DNA of 64,000 nucleotides from an uncultured Psychroserpens sp. (lineage in GTDB: Bacteria; Bacteroidota; Bacteroidia; Flavobacteriales; Flavobacteriaceae). Where the stretch lies: contig NZ_CANMVN010000009.1 in the NCBI RefSeq assembly GCF_947501425.1, forward strand, positions 181,077 to 245,076. Direction: 5' to 3'. Under the pieces are notes generated by a model that searched no databases, had not been told where the DNA came from, and saw only the letters and a program-made list of their open reading frames with translations. Position 1 is the stretch's first letter; every line of letters starts with the position of its first letter. Below are positions 26,454-35,620 of the stretch, piece by piece. A program made the translations under genes and the position numbers.

Positions 26454-27705
26454 AAAAGATATTGGAGCAGCTGTAAAAAACAGATTAGATCACTTTAAGG
26501 ATAGTCCAGATGATTTGGTATGGACTCATATTGAAGCCAAATTAAAAAAGAAGAAGAAAAAAAGAGCTTTCATTTTTTGGATGTCTGGTATTGGTCTTGT
26601 TGTATTAACGCTAATGCTTTGGATAATCAACCCTTATGATAATCTAAATGAAAATAATACTACTAAACCAGAATTTAATACTGTTAACATTAACCAACCA
26701 GATATCCAAAAAGACTCTCCTGCCAATAGTGTTACTGCTACTTCAGGACAAACTGATAGCGCTATAGATGAGAGACCTAATAACAACATAATTACTTCGA
26801 ACCCTTTAAATACCAATGAGGAGAAGATCAATCAAAATACCAAAAGCACGTCAGTTATATCTACGAGTACTACTGCTAATTCAAGAAAGGCAAATAACTT
26901 ACAAATAACTCAAAACACTAATAGCAATACATCAGAGAGTGATAACACTGCTATCCTTTCAGATACTTCTAAAAAATCATTGGATGAGAAGAGTACATCA
27001 GAACATAGATTAAACGAAGATGTTACTATTTCCGAAGAAAAGAACACTAACAAAAGCAGACAACTTTCTGATAGAGAAAAAGCCATCATTCGACGTGACA
27101 GCCTAATTACAGCAAATAAAAAGAAAAGAGATTCTTTAAAATTAGAACAAAATTCAAAATTAGCTTCCGAAGAAAAGTTAAATGATTCTATAGAACTTGA
27201 TGACCAGTCACGATGGACAATCATGCCTCAGGCTACACTCTCTTATTATGGTGCTTTAAACACAAAAACAACAGATAATTTCTCATTTAATTACGGTCTG
27301 TTAGCAAGTTACAAAATGACCAAAGAAACCTATATAAGAATTGGTATTAGAAAATTAGAATTAAATCAAACTATAGATATTGATGGCACAGAGCGACTAG
27401 TAGAGTATCTTGAATTTCCTCTGGAAATAAAATACACACCCAAACAACATAAAATAAATCCGTTTATTATTGGTGGATTGAGCTATTTTAAACTAGATAA
27501 AAACTCAAATAACAATGCTTTAAATTTTGAATATAAAGCTACTATGTCATTAAATCTTGGATTAGGACTTGAAACTAAGATAATCAAAGACATCTACTTT
27601 AACACTGAAGCTGTTTTCAATTACCAAATCAAGCCATTCTCAAGAAAGAACAGTGTAGAACCATTTATTTTTTCGGTCCATACTGGTCTTGAATATCGAT
27701 TTTAA
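26443..27705 (+). CDS. Membrane-anchored protein with C-terminal beta-barrel; likely anti-sigma partner
   Basis: A 420-residue protein with an unusual layout. Residues 1-40 are cytoplasmic and charged (DSPDDLVWTHIEAKL then a run of Lys), 41-62 form one membrane helix, about 63-245 are a low-complexity Ser/Thr/Asn-rich and then charged linker, and about 250-420 form an outer-membrane-type beta-barrel (YLEFPLEIKYTPKQ, NPFIIGGLSYFK, terminal EYRF). The short N-terminal motif before the helix is common in proteins encoded after ECF factors in Bacteroidota, so a sigma-binding role is inferred. It would physically bridge inner and outer membranes. It overlaps the sigma gene by 11 bases. Confidence 0.75.
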   Translation: METKKDIGAAVKNRLDHFKDSPDDLVWTHIEAKLKKKKKKRAFIFWMSGIGLVVLTLMLWIINPYDNLNENNTTKPEFNTVNINQPDIQKDSPANSVTATSGQTDSAIDERPNNNIITSNPLNTNEEKINQNTKSTSVISTSTTANSRKANNLQITQNTNSNTSESDNTAILSDTSKKSLDEKSTSEHRLNEDVTISEEKNTNKSRQLSDREKAIIRRDSLITANKKKRDSLKLEQNSKLASEEKLNDSIELDDQSRWTIMPQATLSYYGALNTKTTDNFSFNYGLLASYKMTKETYIRIGIRKLELNQTIDIDGTERLVEYLEFPLEIKYTPKQHKINPFIIGGLSYFKLDKNSNNNALNFEYKATMSLNLGLGLETKIIKDIYFNTEAVFNYQIKPFSRKNSVEPFIFSVHTGLEYRF

Positions 27706-27764
27706 TTCCTTCTGAAATCGTAGTAATATTTGCATAAGTCAGAGTTTTTCTTATATTGTAAGCT

Positions 27765-28139
27765 ATGATACATTCAGATAAAGAAAAATATATAGACATT
27801 TTAAAAAACTCGGTAGACTATCTCGAGCAACATGGATTTGAAAACATTAAGGCAGATGCTGAAGGTTATGAAACACCAAAATCGTTCATTAAAAAAGGTA
27901 GTGAAGTGACGATTACTCCAGACATTGTAGCTGAAAAGGAAGGTCGCAAATATTATTTTGATATTAGCTTAAAAAGTGTAAAACCAAAACTATTAAAATC
28001 TAAATGGTTATTTCTCAATACACTTAGCGCTCTTAAATCGCATCGTTTCAGATTAATTACAACTAGAGGTCACTACAAATTCACAAACGAAATGTTAGAT
28101 GACATCAACCTCAATGACAAAAAATTAATCAAAATTTAA
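27765..28139 (+). CDS. Conserved small hypothetical protein upstream of rpoD
   Basis: A 124-residue cytoplasmic protein without signal or membrane segment. The central part reads ITPDIVAEKEGRKYYFDISLKS, which recalls the core of PD-(D/E)xK nuclease folds (a PD on one strand and an acidic residue and Lys on the next). However, the second motif is D-I-S-L-K and not a clean (D/E)xK, so activity is doubtful. The flanking KSKWLFLNTLSALKSHRF helix also suits that fold. It precedes rpoD by 93 bases. Function unknown; the fold suggestion is tentative. Confidence 0.65.
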   Translation: MIHSDKEKYIDILKNSVDYLEQHGFENIKADAEGYETPKSFIKKGSEVTITPDIVAEKEGRKYYFDISLKSVKPKLLKSKWLFLNTLSALKSHRFRLITTRGHYKFTNEMLDDINLNDKKLIKI

Positions 28140-28232
28140 ATTAATTTTCATTTTCTTGTAACATTTTTAGCACTTGTTACGTATAACTATATAGTACAAT
28201 ACATTTACCCAAATTTTAAAGGAGATAATTAA

Positions 28233-29096
28233 ATGAGACAACTAAAAATTACGAAGCAGGTTACTAATAGAGAAACTGCATCGTTAGACAAATATTTACA
28301 AGAAATTGGAAAGGTTGACTTAATTACTGCTGATGAAGAAGTTGAATTAGCTCAACGTATCAAAGCAGGAGATCAAATTGCTTTAGAAAAATTAACCAAA
28401 GCTAACTTACGTTTCGTAGTTTCTGTAGCAAAACAATATCAAAATCAAGGTTTAACCTTGCCAGATTTAATAAATGAAGGTAACTTAGGGCTCATAAAAG
28501 CGGCACAACGTTTTGATGAAACTCGTGGTTTTAAATTCATTTCTTATGCTGTATGGTGGATTCGTCAATCGATTCTTCAGGCATTAGCCGAACAATCTCG
28601 TATTGTACGTTTACCATTGAATAAGATTGGATCTATTAATAAAATAAATAAGACCTTTGCCTTTTTAGAGCAAAGTCATGAGCGTCCTCCAAGTGCAGAA
28701 GAAATTGCAAAAGAGTTGGATATGACTATTAACGATGTTAAAGAGTCAATGAAAAACTCAGGACGTCATGTTTCAATGGATGCGCCTTTAGTTGAAGGTG
28801 AAGATTCTAACCTATACGATGTATTACGTAGTGGAGAATCTCCAAATCCTGATAAAGATTTATTACATGAATCTTTACGAACGGAAATTGAACGTGCACT
28901 AGAGACCTTAACACCACGTGAAGCTGATGTAATCCGATTGTATTTTGGCTTGGGAAATCAACACCCAATGACCTTAGAAGAAATTGGAGAAACATTTGAT
29001 TTAACGCGTGAGCGTGTAAGACAAATTAAAGAAAAAGCGATTCGTAGATTAAAACATACGTCTCGTAGTAAAATATTGAAAACCTATTTAGGATAG
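28233..29096 (+). CDS. rpoD: Primary RNA polymerase sigma factor (sigma-70/SigA)
   Basis: A 287-residue housekeeping sigma factor, much shorter than the proteobacterial type because region 1.1 and the non-conserved insert are missing, as usual in Bacteroidota. Seen are region 1.2 ([14 protein letters not shown]), region 2 with [21 protein letters not shown] and the aromatic [15 protein letters not shown], region 3, and region 4 with [28 protein letters not shown]. This factor is the one expected to read the TAnnTTTG boxes seen throughout the window. A GGAG ribosome-binding sequence precedes the start (AAAGGAGATAATTAAATG). A hairpin terminator follows at 29174. Confidence 0.97.
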   Translation: MRQLKITKQVTNRETASLDKYLQEIGKVDLITADEEVELAQRIKAGDQIALEKLTKANLRFVVSVAKQYQNQGLTLPDLINEGNLGLIKAAQRFDETRGFKFISYAVWWIRQSILQALAEQSRIVRLPLNKIGSINKINKTFAFLEQSHERPPSAEEIAKELDMTINDVKESMKNSGRHVSMDAPLVEGEDSNLYDVLRSGESPNPDKDLLHESLRTEIERALETLTPREADVIRLYFGLGNQHPMTLEEIGETFDLTRERVRQIKEKAIRRLKHTSRSKILKTYLG

Positions 29097-29173
29097 TAAT
29101 TATTTAATAGTAATTACGACTAAATTAAAGCAACAACAGTTACACATAACTGTTCGTTTTTTGATTGATGAAA

Positions 29174-29200
29174 GAACCCAGAGCTGATTACTCTGGGTTC
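29174..29200. terminator. Hairpin terminator after rpoD
   Basis: Perfect 10-bp stem GAACCCAGAG / CTCTGGGTTC with a 7-base loop, followed by a moderately T-rich stretch (ACTTCTTTT). It lies between rpoD and a convergent small gene. Confidence 0.8.
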
Positions 29201-29239
29201 ACTTCTTTTATAACTTTATGTTTCTGAAATTTAGCCTAT

Positions 29240-29362
29240 TTACATCCAACCAAGAAGCACAAATAAGCCATACATTACTAGAGTTGCAATTATTAGAACG
29301 ATCAATGATGGTATAAGCAACTTGATTAATTCAAGAAAAAATAATTTTATCTTTTCATCCAT
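29240..29362 (-). CDS. 40-residue membrane microprotein
   Basis: A 40-residue reading frame from ATG 29362: MDEKIKLFFLELIKLL, then a hydrophobic helix (about residues 14-36) ending LLGWM. Longer in-frame starts would run into the rpe coding region and have poor composition. It diverges from rpe, with 76 bases between start codons, and converges with rpoD after a terminator. The compact, well-formed single-helix design suggests a real small membrane protein. Function unknown. Confidence 0.55.
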   Translation of the reverse strand: MDEKIKLFFLELIKLLIPSLIVLIIATLVMYGLFVLLGWM

Positions 29363-29406
29363 AAAACTAATATCGTAAAATATAAAGTCATTACAAAATA
29401 AGACTG

Positions 29407-29414
29407 TATCTTTG
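29407..29414 (+). promoter_or_regulatory. -7 promoter box for rpe
   Basis: TATCTTTG, 24 bases before ATG 29439. It covers the alternative TTG at 29412, so the ATG is preferred. Confidence 0.65.
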
Positions 29415-29438
29415 CGCAAACCAAGCATACTCATAAAC

Positions 29439-30101
29439 ATGTCTAAAGTACTTATAGCACCTTCGATGCTAGCTGCCGATTTTGGAAATCTCCAACGCGA
29501 TATAGAAATGGTTAACAATAGTGAAGCAGACTGGTTTCACATTGATGTTATGGACGGCCATTTTGTACCAAACATTTCCTATGGAATGCCAGTAATTCAA
29601 GCCATTAAAAAACACGCCACAAAACCACTTGACGTTCATTTAATGATTGAAAAGCCTGAGCGGTATATTGAAGAATTTGCTAAAGTTGGAGCAGATATCA
29701 TAACAGTTCATCACGAATCTACTGTTCACTTACACAGAACGCTTACACAAATTGAAAACGCAGGCTGTAAAGCTGGTGTAGTTCTTAATTTAACAACTCC
29801 AGTATCGGTTTTAGAGGACATCTTACCAAAATGTTATATGGTGCTATTAATGTCAATTAATCCAGGTTTTGGTGGTCAGAAATTCGAAGACATGACCTAT
29901 AATCGCGTAAAAAAATTGCGTAAGATGGCCAATGATCAAGGATTAAATACACGTATTGAGATTGATGGAGGTGTTACTGATAAAAACGCAAAAGACCTTG
30001 TTGATGCAGGAGCAGATGTATTAGTAGCGGGAAGTTATATATTTAAAAGCAGTGATCAAACAGCAACTATTAAGCACTTAAAAGAAGTAGCTAACAGTTA
30101 A
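29439..30101 (+). CDS. rpe: Ribulose-phosphate 3-epimerase
   Basis: A 220-residue TIM-barrel enzyme that interconverts ribulose 5-phosphate and xylulose 5-phosphate in the pentose phosphate pathway. Motifs seen: IAPSMLAADFGNL, DWFHIDVMDGHFVPN with metal-binding His and catalytic Asp, DVHLMIEKPE, MSINPGFGGQKF, and EIDGGV with the second catalytic Asp, then GADVLVAGSYIF for the phosphate. Its TAA stop shares the tetramer TTAA with the stop of the convergent wzc-like gene. Confidence 0.97.
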   Translation: MSKVLIAPSMLAADFGNLQRDIEMVNNSEADWFHIDVMDGHFVPNISYGMPVIQAIKKHATKPLDVHLMIEKPERYIEEFAKVGADIITVHHESTVHLHRTLTQIENAGCKAGVVLNLTTPVSVLEDILPKCYMVLLMSINPGFGGQKFEDMTYNRVKKLRKMANDQGLNTRIEIDGGVTDKNAKDLVDAGADVLVAGSYIFKSSDQTATIKHLKEVANS

Positions 30102-32431
30102 GTTTTTCCTCCATAGCCATAGTTATAACCATAATTATAACCATAGGATTTATTGTTACCAACACCGTTGATAACATAAGCCATGTTTTTAAGTTTTCCA
30201 GATTCAAATAAATCTTTTGAAAAACTCAATAATTTCTTATCGGTAAAGTTAGCTCTCACAATGTAAACAGTTGCATCAGATAACTGAGAGATGAGCATTG
30301 TATCAGTTACCAAAATTGTTGGAGCAGTATCAACTACAATATAATCATATAAGTCTTTAGCCTCCTCAATAAGCTCCTTAAATCTTCCATTAGTTAATAA
30401 ACTTGATGGGTTTGGAGGTATGCTTCCAGATAATAAAATATCATGATTTGGATGCTTATTAAAACCTTTGACCAAATTATTTTTCCAATCAAAGGATTGG
30501 TCGTGGAGGTAGTTAGATAATCCTACTGAATTCTTATCAACATCTATTTTAGAATGAATTTGAGGATTCCTAAGATCAGCTCCAATAAGTAAAACCCTCT
30601 TATTTAGACTAGACAAGGCCAATGATAAATTAATACTAATATAGGTTTTTCCCTCACCTTTTATTGTTGATGTACAATAAATGACTTTACCTGACGAATT
30701 GCCATCGCTTAGCGGAAGCAAATAGTTTACATTTGAACTCAAAATTCTAAAGGATTCTGCTAAAGCTGAACGATCGTTAGGATTACTAAAAACAAGACTC
30801 TCCTTTTTCTTCGTCTCAGGTATCTCACCAATAATTGGAATGTTGTTATTGTGCTTCACAATATCTTCTTTCCCATGTAATTTTGTATCAAACATAAAAA
30901 GCAAATACATCAAACCAAACGGAATTAATAATCCGCCTAAAATTGCTCCTGCATACACTATATTTGATTTAGGAGAAATTGGTCCAGCACCAGATATTGC
31001 ATAATCAACGACTTTAATTGATGGCTCTGTAATTGCTAAATTAATAGCAGCTTCTTCACTTTTTTGTAACAATAACAGGTATAAACTTTCTTTAATATTT
31101 TGTTGTCTCTCTATGGATCTTAGAAGTTTTTCTTTTTCTGGTATTCGAGACACCTGTCCTATAAATCTGCTGTTCCTTTTTCTCAACTGACTTTGAGACA
31201 CCCTCAATTGTTGAGTATAAGAATTGAGAGAGCGTGTTAGATTAGATCTTAAGTCGGTAATCTTAGATTTCACTAACTGCACTGTAGGATTATTTTCCCC
31301 TGCACTACTTGTTAGCTTATCTCTATCTAAAATTGCAATATTATACTGATTAATAAGCGAATTGATATTACCACTATCCAAGCCAATATTTGATGGAAGC
31401 AAGCCATCATCAGAGCTGGATTGTAAAGCATTTTGAAGTAATTCAGCTAATGCGAGTTGATTTTCAATTTGAAACACTTCTTCATCAGATTTTGTACGTT
31501 GTTGTAAACCTAACTCAGCATCAGCAGTTAAATCAACCAAATTGTTTTGTTGTTTGAACTCTTTTCTGTCAGATTCTATAGAATCTAATTCTTCAGCTAA
31601 ATAGATAAATCGTTCTTCAATGAAATCTATTGTTCTTTTTGAAACCAACTGCCTGTCATTAATTCCGTCCTTATCAAAAACATCCATTAGTGTATTTAAG
31701 ATCCATTCTGATCGTACTTTACTTTCACCTTTAATGGTCATTTTCAATAAGTCACTTTGCTCTCCAATTGGTTCAACTTTGATTCTGGACTTTAAGCTAA
31801 GTGCAGTAGATTTAAGAGGGCCGTATTTAATAATATATTTCTTCCCTATTAGTTTTTTTAATAAGGTTTTGTCCTCAATTTTTAATTTAAAAGGTAAGTT
31901 ATGATTTGCATTATCACTATTGTGGTTTGGTATTTCAAATGATTTTTCAGTTTTCACATTGGTCACTTCAAACCCTTTATCTTCAACCTTGATTACATAG
32001 GTCATTGAGTTAACTATACTATCAACATGTATAATTTGTGTATAGCCAAATGGAAGCTCTGAGATTTGTGTTGTTTGTATGGTACCCTCTTCGAAAAAAC
32101 GTGTGTTAAGCTGTAATTCTCTTGCAACTTTCTCTAAAATTAAATAAGAAGTTAAAATTTCAATTTCATTTTCTAAATTGATATTAACCCTTTTAAAGAC
32201 AAATGCTGAAGTTGGTAATTCCAAACCTTCAGATTCATCTAAAATTTTCATTTTAGCAGTCGTTTGATAAATCCTAGGAGCGAATCGCAAGTAGCTATAA
32301 GCACTTATAAGTGCTATGATTAATGAAACTACAAACCATGGCCAATATCTAAGATATTTGGCAAGTTCTCGCTTGATGTCGACACCCTCTTCCTCTTGAA
32401 ATTTATATTGATTGTTCATTGAAGTATCCAT
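30098..32431 (-). CDS. wzc: Wzc-like polysaccharide co-polymerase and tyrosine autokinase
   Basis: A 777-residue BY-kinase. The N-terminus has a Wzz domain and first membrane helix (about residues 28-48, WPWFVVSLIIALISAYSYL), a long periplasmic coiled-coil region, a GNVR-type segment and a second helix near 490-510. The cytoplasmic kinase has Walker A with GEGKT near 592, Walker A' (LLIGADLRNP) and Walker B (YDYIVVDTAP). The last 17 residues carry six Tyr in the pattern YGYNYGYNYGYG, the autophosphorylation cluster. It controls polymer length and export with the Wza-like gene 2 bases upstream. No cognate phosphatase is seen in the window. Confidence 0.93.
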   Translation of the reverse strand: MDTSMNNQYKFQEEEGVDIKRELAKYLRYWPWFVVSLIIALISAYSYLRFAPRIYQTTAKMKILDESEGLELPTSAFVFKRVNINLENEIEILTSYLILEKVARELQLNTRFFEEGTIQTTQISELPFGYTQIIHVDSIVNSMTYVIKVEDKGFEVTNVKTEKSFEIPNHNSDNANHNLPFKLKIEDKTLLKKLIGKKYIIKYGPLKSTALSLKSRIKVEPIGEQSDLLKMTIKGESKVRSEWILNTLMDVFDKDGINDRQLVSKRTIDFIEERFIYLAEELDSIESDRKEFKQQNNLVDLTADAELGLQQRTKSDEEVFQIENQLALAELLQNALQSSSDDGLLPSNIGLDSGNINSLINQYNIAILDRDKLTSSAGENNPTVQLVKSKITDLRSNLTRSLNSYTQQLRVSQSQLRKRNSRFIGQVSRIPEKEKLLRSIERQQNIKESLYLLLLQKSEEAAINLAITEPSIKVVDYAISGAGPISPKSNIVYAGAILGGLLIPFGLMYLLFMFDTKLHGKEDIVKHNNNIPIIGEIPETKKKESLVFSNPNDRSALAESFRILSSNVNYLLPLSDGNSSGKVIYCTSTIKGEGKTYISINLSLALSSLNKRVLLIGADLRNPQIHSKIDVDKNSVGLSNYLHDQSFDWKNNLVKGFNKHPNHDILLSGSIPPNPSSLLTNGRFKELIEEAKDLYDYIVVDTAPTILVTDTMLISQLSDATVYIVRANFTDKKLLSFSKDLFESGKLKNMAYVINGVGNNKSYGYNYGYNYGYGGKT

Positions 32432-32433
32432 AA

Positions 32434-33195
32434 TTATCGTGACAATAGTACAATTGAACTTAAAACCAAAGAAGTAATAGTTAACACCAAACCAACATTA
32501 CCAACAAATCCAGCTGTTTTCACTTTAGGATTGTTAGGATTCACTATAATTACATCGTTTGGCTTGATAAAATAGTACTCACTATTCATGAAATCTGTAG
32601 ATGTTAAATCAATGTGTGTAATTTTTCGAACACCATTAACATCTCTAGTCATAATAATATCATCTCTTTTGCCATTGATGGTTAAATCTCCAGCATATCC
32701 AAGTGCTTGTAATAAAGTAATATTCTGCTCAGTAAATGAGTAAGTTCCTGGCGAATTAACTTCTCCTAAAACTGTAATTTTCGCATTGAGCAACCTCACA
32801 TCGATAGTAGGGTTATTTAAATGACCTCCATTTACTAATAGTGTTTTTATTTTTTCTTCGATTTCAAAAGTAGTGAGGTTAGAAACCTCTATATGACCTA
32901 AAATAGGGAAATTGATAGTACCTGAATTAGACACCAAATACCCTTGTAATTTCAATAGTTCGACAGCATTTGCCTGAGTTCCTGAGTTTGCGCCTCTGTT
33001 ATAAGGAATGGCAGCTTCAGGGACAAGAGTTTCCACGGTAATTCTAAGAATATCGTTAGGTTGGATAGAAGCACTTTGGTAAGTAATATTAGAACTACTA
33101 TTAACATTGGCATCTTGCAGGTACAAAATATCCTTTTTTGAAGCGCAGGACACCAAGACAAAAAGTAACACTATTCCTAAAAACCTAATTTTCAT
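32434..33195 (-). CDS. Wza-like polysaccharide export lipoprotein
   Basis: A 253-residue outer-membrane export protein. The signal from ATG 33195 is MKIRFLGIVLLFVLVSC with Cys17. A Poly_export domain follows (about residues 40-130, with IQPNDILRITV), then an SLBB domain (KITVLGEVNSPGTYSF), then a C-terminal hydrophobic helix (about 228-250) that would form the outer-membrane pore in Wza. It is shorter than E. coli Wza, as usual in Bacteroidota. A TTG-started longer frame is rejected because a -7 box lies within it. wzc follows after 2 bases. Confidence 0.92.
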   Translation of the reverse strand: MKIRFLGIVLLFVLVSCASKKDILYLQDANVNSSSNITYQSASIQPNDILRITVETLVPEAAIPYNRGANSGTQANAVELLKLQGYLVSNSGTINFPILGHIEVSNLTTFEIEEKIKTLLVNGGHLNNPTIDVRLLNAKITVLGEVNSPGTYSFTEQNITLLQALGYAGDLTINGKRDDIIMTRDVNGVRKITHIDLTSTDFMNSEYYFIKPNDVIIVNPNNPKVKTAGFVGNVGLVLTITSLVLSSIVLLSR

Positions 33196-33217
33196 ATTTC
33201 TATAGTTTATCAAGAGG

Positions 33218-33225
33218 CAAATATA
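33218..33225 (-). promoter_or_regulatory. Promoter for the export genes wza-wzc
   Basis: TATATTTG on the minus strand, preceded after an 18-base spacer by a -33-like TTTG (33244-33247). It gives the export pair its own promoter within the polysaccharide block. Confidence 0.72.
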
Positions 33226-33267
33226 ACCTATTTGAAGCAATCTCAAAGCTTTAACACCTATGGGTTA

Positions 33268-34380
33268 TTAGACTTTTACTTCATTTTTTCGCCTATTAAG
33301 ATTTCGTTTTAAAAGAAATGGAATATAATATAGAACCGACCCATAGACTAGCAATAATCCTATTTGAGTATTTAAATTTAAATGAAGCATATTAAATGCA
33401 ATAAAAATTATGAGCAGATTTATTAATACGATACATATAGTAGTCTGTACATGCGTAAAACCTGATTGTACAAACCTATGATGAATGTGATTCTTATCTG
33501 CTTCAAATGGGCTCTTTTTTAAAATAAAGATCCTTATAAAGAAAATTCTAAATGTATCCATCAATGGAAAAAAGAGCATTGCCAATGCTAAAGCTGGCGA
33601 TGCCTTAAAATATTCAGATTCGAGATTTGTTTGTGATTGTGAGATAAAACTAATCGTAAAAAAGGCTAATAGAAATCCGACAATCATGGAGCCCGTATCT
33701 CCCATAAAAATTTTATTTTTTGATGAAAAATTAAGTCGTAAAAACGCTAATAAAGCACCAATTAATGCCACTGAAATAGTAGCTAAGCTAAGCGCTCCAG
33801 AATTGTAAAACAACACACTAAACACTAAGCTAATTAGTAAGGCTATACTTCCTGCAAGACCATCAACTCCATCTATTAAATTGTATGCATTAATGATCAA
33901 TATATACACAAAAAGAGTGAAAAATATGGAAACCCAATATGGCAAAACATCAACATCAAGTATTTTTGAAAAACCAATAATTCTCGTATCAGTAAAAACA
34001 ATCAATAATAATGCAGCCACTAATTGACCCAGAAATTTAGATCTGGCAGAAAGAACTGTGAGGTCATCTTTAAGCCCAAGAAAAAATAAAATTGTAAGTC
34101 CTCCCATAACAAGGAGCAAAACTTTAGTATTCAACATAGCACCAACGATTGTCATAACAACCACAAGGCTTAAAAAAATACCAATACCTCCTAAAGTTGG
34201 TGTATTGTTAGAATGTAAACTTCTACTATCTGGCTCATCCATAAGATGCTTTTTCTTTGCAACATAGAGAATAGTAGGAAAGGTTTGCTGAGCAATTAAA
34301 AACGCCAAGGCAAAAGCAGAAATCAACCAGATGATTGGACTATTCTCAGGATTAAAATTTTCAAGTAATGTTTTAAGCAT
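33268..34380 (-). CDS. Polyprenyl-phosphate HexNAc-1-phosphate transferase (TagO/WecA type)
   Basis: A 370-residue polytopic membrane enzyme of the MraY/WecA family. Catalytic motifs are visible: GLKDDLTVL, NAYNLIDGVDGLAGSIA, FMGDTGSMIVGF and DKNHIHHRF. It links a HexNAc 1-phosphate, probably GlcNAc-1-P, to undecaprenyl phosphate at the inner leaflet, the priming step for the surface polysaccharide. The C-terminus is basic (LLKRNLNRRKNEVKV). It lies downstream of wecB with a 120-base gap, so it may have a separate promoter. Confidence 0.93.
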   Translation of the reverse strand: MLKTLLENFNPENSPIIWLISAFALAFLIAQQTFPTILYVAKKKHLMDEPDSRSLHSNNTPTLGGIGIFLSLVVVMTIVGAMLNTKVLLLVMGGLTILFFLGLKDDLTVLSARSKFLGQLVAALLLIVFTDTRIIGFSKILDVDVLPYWVSIFFTLFVYILIINAYNLIDGVDGLAGSIALLISLVFSVLFYNSGALSLATISVALIGALLAFLRLNFSSKNKIFMGDTGSMIVGFLLAFFTISFISQSQTNLESEYFKASPALALAMLFFPLMDTFRIFFIRIFILKKSPFEADKNHIHHRFVQSGFTHVQTTICIVLINLLIIFIAFNMLHLNLNTQIGLLLVYGSVLYYIPFLLKRNLNRRKNEVKV

Positions 34381-34500
34381 AGTAGAATTGGTAAATTTTC
34401 ATGCATCCATTAATAGTAATTACAAGATACAAATTAATAAACTAAGGTTGTTGGCTAATTGTTATTTATCCTTTGATAAAAGGTTAATACATAAGAAAAT

Positions 34501-35595
34501 CTAGACACTTAAGGTCTTTAGGCATTCAACAATGCGCTCTGCTGTGCGACCATCCCATAACGGAATATCATTACCATGCTTCCAATTCCCAGCAAATAAT
34601 TTATCTAAATAAGGCTTAAGATTTTCCGGATTGGTTCCTACTAATTCGTTTGTACCTAAGGTAATTGTTTCTGGTCGTTCAGTATTATCTCTAAGCGTTA
34701 AACAAGGCACTCTAAGTATTGAGGCCTCTTCGGTAATTCCTCCAGAATCAGTTATCACAGCTTTAGCCCTTTCAACTAAATAATTAAATTCAAGATAGCT
34801 TAAAGGTTCAACCATATGCAGTCTAGGATGACTCACATTAAGACGTTTTAATATTTTAGCTGTTCTTGGATGCACAGGAAAGACCAAAGGTAAATCATGT
34901 GTGTTTGATGTAATTTCATCAATCATGTCTTTTAGCTGAGACTCTTCATCAACATTAGCTGGCCTATGAAGTGTCATAACAATATAATTTTCGTTTTTAA
35001 GACCGAGTGTATTCCAAATATTTGGTTGTCTAAAATTAGGCCGTTGTTTTAGTAAGGTATCAATCATTGTATTTCCAACAAAAAAGATCTGATCCTTATT
35101 AACACCGCTATTTCTTAGCGTACGATTTGCAGTATCTGAAGTTGTAAAGAAATAATTAGTTATACTATCGGTTACCAGTCTGTTGATCTCTTCAGGCATT
35201 GTCCAATCATCAGATCGTATTCCTCCTTCAACATGTGCTACTTTAGTATGTAATTTTTGAGCTACCAATGCACAAGCCATTGTAGATGTTACATCTCCAA
35301 CCACCAAAACCAGATTAGCTGGATTCGCCATCAATTCTTTTTCAAAATGCACCATAATATTTGCCGTTTGCTCAGCGTGAGTTCCACCACTGCATTCTAA
35401 ATTGACATGCGGTTCAGGAATTTCAAGTTGTTCGAAAAAACTACCTGACATATTTTTATCATAGTGCTGACCTGTGTGAACTAGTCTATAATCAATGTCA
35501 AAATTTTCTAGTTTAGCTTTTTGAATAGCGTGAATAATTGGTGCTATCTTCATAAAATTGGGTCTAGCTCCAGCAATTATTGTGACTTTGTACAT
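34501..35595 (-). CDS. wecB: UDP-N-acetylglucosamine 2-epimerase (non-hydrolysing)
   Basis: A 364-residue GT-B-fold epimerase that interconverts UDP-GlcNAc and UDP-ManNAc. Seen are the N-terminal GARPNFMKIAPII, TGQHYDKNMSG, VVGDVTSTMACALVA, AHVEGGIRS, VMTLHRPANVD, FPVHPRT and DSGGITEEAS, which together define the WecB family. It lies 25 bases after the WecG/TagA-like gene, so UDP-ManNAc is likely the substrate of that transferase. Confidence 0.95.
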   Translation of the reverse strand: MYKVTIIAGARPNFMKIAPIIHAIQKAKLENFDIDYRLVHTGQHYDKNMSGSFFEQLEIPEPHVNLECSGGTHAEQTANIMVHFEKELMANPANLVLVVGDVTSTMACALVAQKLHTKVAHVEGGIRSDDWTMPEEINRLVTDSITNYFFTTSDTANRTLRNSGVNKDQIFFVGNTMIDTLLKQRPNFRQPNIWNTLGLKNENYIVMTLHRPANVDEESQLKDMIDEITSNTHDLPLVFPVHPRTAKILKRLNVSHPRLHMVEPLSYLEFNYLVERAKAVITDSGGITEEASILRVPCLTLRDNTERPETITLGTNELVGTNPENLKPYLDKLFAGNWKHGNDIPLWDGRTAERIVECLKTLSV

Positions 35596-35620
35596 ATTGA
35601 ATTTTAGTTTGTAAATCGTA

